This document shows, one piece after another, positions 1 through 64,000 of a stretch of DNA of 64,000 nt. Position numbers and translations under genes: made by a program. Every line of letters starts with the position of its first letter. The stretch's first letter is position 1. This stretch comes from Apostichopus japonicus (Eukaryota > Echinodermata > Holothuroidea > Aspidochirotida > Stichopodidae), in the NCBI RefSeq assembly GCF_037975245.1, contig NC_092563.1, positions 16,118,594 through 16,182,593 of the forward strand, given 5' to 3'. A model generated the notes under the pieces. That model worked only from the letters and a program-made list of their open reading frames with translations. It was not told the origin of the DNA and did not search any database.

Positions 1-421
1 GAGACTTTGAGTATTACACAGGGTCTACCAATGGCACAACCGGAGCAAATAATAGTTATCTGCTACAACTTTTGTCACATTTATAGTAGACTGTTTCCAT
101 GATTGTGGTCTTTTGATAGACTGACTATGGTACAGTATGACTTGGACAACATTACTATGGATCTGCCCCTTTTCTGATCACCAACGATTAATGGCAAAAA
201 GGGCGGGAAAATAAAGTTATTAAGTACTTCTACTTGTAAAAAGTGTCGACCAATCTTTGACACTTTTCATGTATTTTTGGGGGCATTCTTTTTCCCTGCG
301 CATATACTATAACGATACTAAATCAGGGGTAAGCCCGTTTTTTTTTTTTTTTTTAACCCTTTCCTCATGTTTCACTAAGTACACACTTTTGTTCTGTATA
401 TACTTCTCTTGCATATTGTAG
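1..421 (+). other. Intron tail upstream of E1
   Basis: Non-coding 3' end of an intron whose donor lies before the window. It contains a T run near 340-354 and ends in the acceptor tattgtag before E1. I see no exon here. Confidence 0.7.
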
Positions 422-63367
<62,946 letters not shown>

Positions 63368-63684
63368 GTAAGTCTGCAAAATATTTCTTTTAATTTAAAA
63401 AAAACAAATTTTGGCCTAAGAGTAGATTGCATCATTGCATCTTCCTCATAGTTACTTAAAGGCAATTAGGAATAAGGTATTCGTTTGTTAAATTTCACAG
63501 GGTATGGAGTTCATTAGCACATACTGATCGGATTGGTTTATTTATTAACATCAGATTAAAGAGAATTGATTGAAAGCATTAAAGTAGTACTGGTTGATAA
63601 AATGCAAAAGAAAAGTATGACAGTGTCTCAGTCTGATAACACTGAAATAATCACTGAGCTAATAACTTACTGTGTAAATTTATA

Positions 63685-63960
63685 TATTATATATATGTAT
63701 ATATATATATTTATTTATTTATTTATGTATGTATATATATATATATATGTATATAAATATATATATGTATATAAATATATATATTTATACATATCCACCT
63801 CACTACGATTTCAATTATATATATATATATATATATATATTTATGTTTGTATATATATATATAATTGAAATCGAATGAGCTGGAAAATCAAGAACAGTGA
63901 AACCGGACACCCTAACCACTAGGCTATGGACGCTGATTGTATGTCCAGAGGTTGGATATT

Positions 63961-64000
<40 letters not shown>
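63685..64000. repeat. AT microsatellites and a minus-strand SINE fragment
   Basis: (TA)n/(TATATG)n tracts at 63685-63860 and 63965-64000. Between them, 63881-63950 read on the minus strand is the tRNA-like head of SINE family 2 (catagcctagtggttagggt). Confidence 0.7.

Overview
The window is a piece of an animal nuclear genome that is AT-rich, intron-dense and full of repeats. It holds essentially one protein-coding gene, read on the + strand from before base 1 to beyond base 64000. I placed 58 coding exons by hand. All have GT-AG borders, and every one of the 57 exon-exon joins agrees in phase. Together they give about 7.8 kb of coding sequence (2,604 codons) with no stop. The signal peptide, the first exon(s), the stop codon and the 3' UTR lie outside. 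The tRNA-derived SINEs, hAT and TTAA-flanked MITEs and abundant intronic minisatellites fit a marine invertebrate deuterostome. I would guess an echinoderm, perhaps a sea cucumber or sea urchin, but I cannot prove the species.

Region 1 (422-39643, exons E1-E31) encodes a nearly complete thioester protein of the alpha-2-macroglobulin/CD109/TEP family. It has macroglobulin domains MG1(end)-MG7, a short bait region, a CUB, a thioester domain with an intact GCGEQ motif (30207-30221), and a receptor-binding domain. No anaphylatoxin or C345C module is visible, so this is not C3/C4/C5-like. The residue at the usual catalytic His/Asn position reads as Asp.

Region 2 (40801-63367, exons E32-E58) is an unusual C-terminal tail made only of small disulfide-rich modules, each on its own phase 1-1 exon. 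There are 14 Kazal domains, 9 EGF-like domains and 4 copies of a ten-cysteine module I do not recognise (called CR here). The order is Kazal, EGF x5, Kazal x11, CR-EGF, then Kazal-CR-EGF twice, then CR-EGF. The tail has grown by tandem duplication. A roughly 2.6 kb Kazal block (48.4-54.9 kb) is repeated, with two dead Kazal exons, and a Kazal-CR-EGF block (55.9-60.2 kb) is repeated three times. Among nearly identical Kazal copies the predicted protease-contact residues differ. The protein would be secreted and would combine a bait-and-thioester protease trap with a multi-headed Kazal inhibitor array. A role in immunity or protease control is inference.

The introns hold the rest: a 3.1 kb 45-bp satellite (11.6-14.8 kb), minisatellites at 9.5-10.6, 17.0-17.5, 32.3-33.3, 60.8-61.3 and 62.0-63.2 kb, long microsatellites at 34.5 and 40.2 kb, four or more SINEs, and several TIR elements. 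Several tandem repeats contain copies of real splice sites. I saw no second gene, no real tRNA or rRNA gene, and no CRISPR array.
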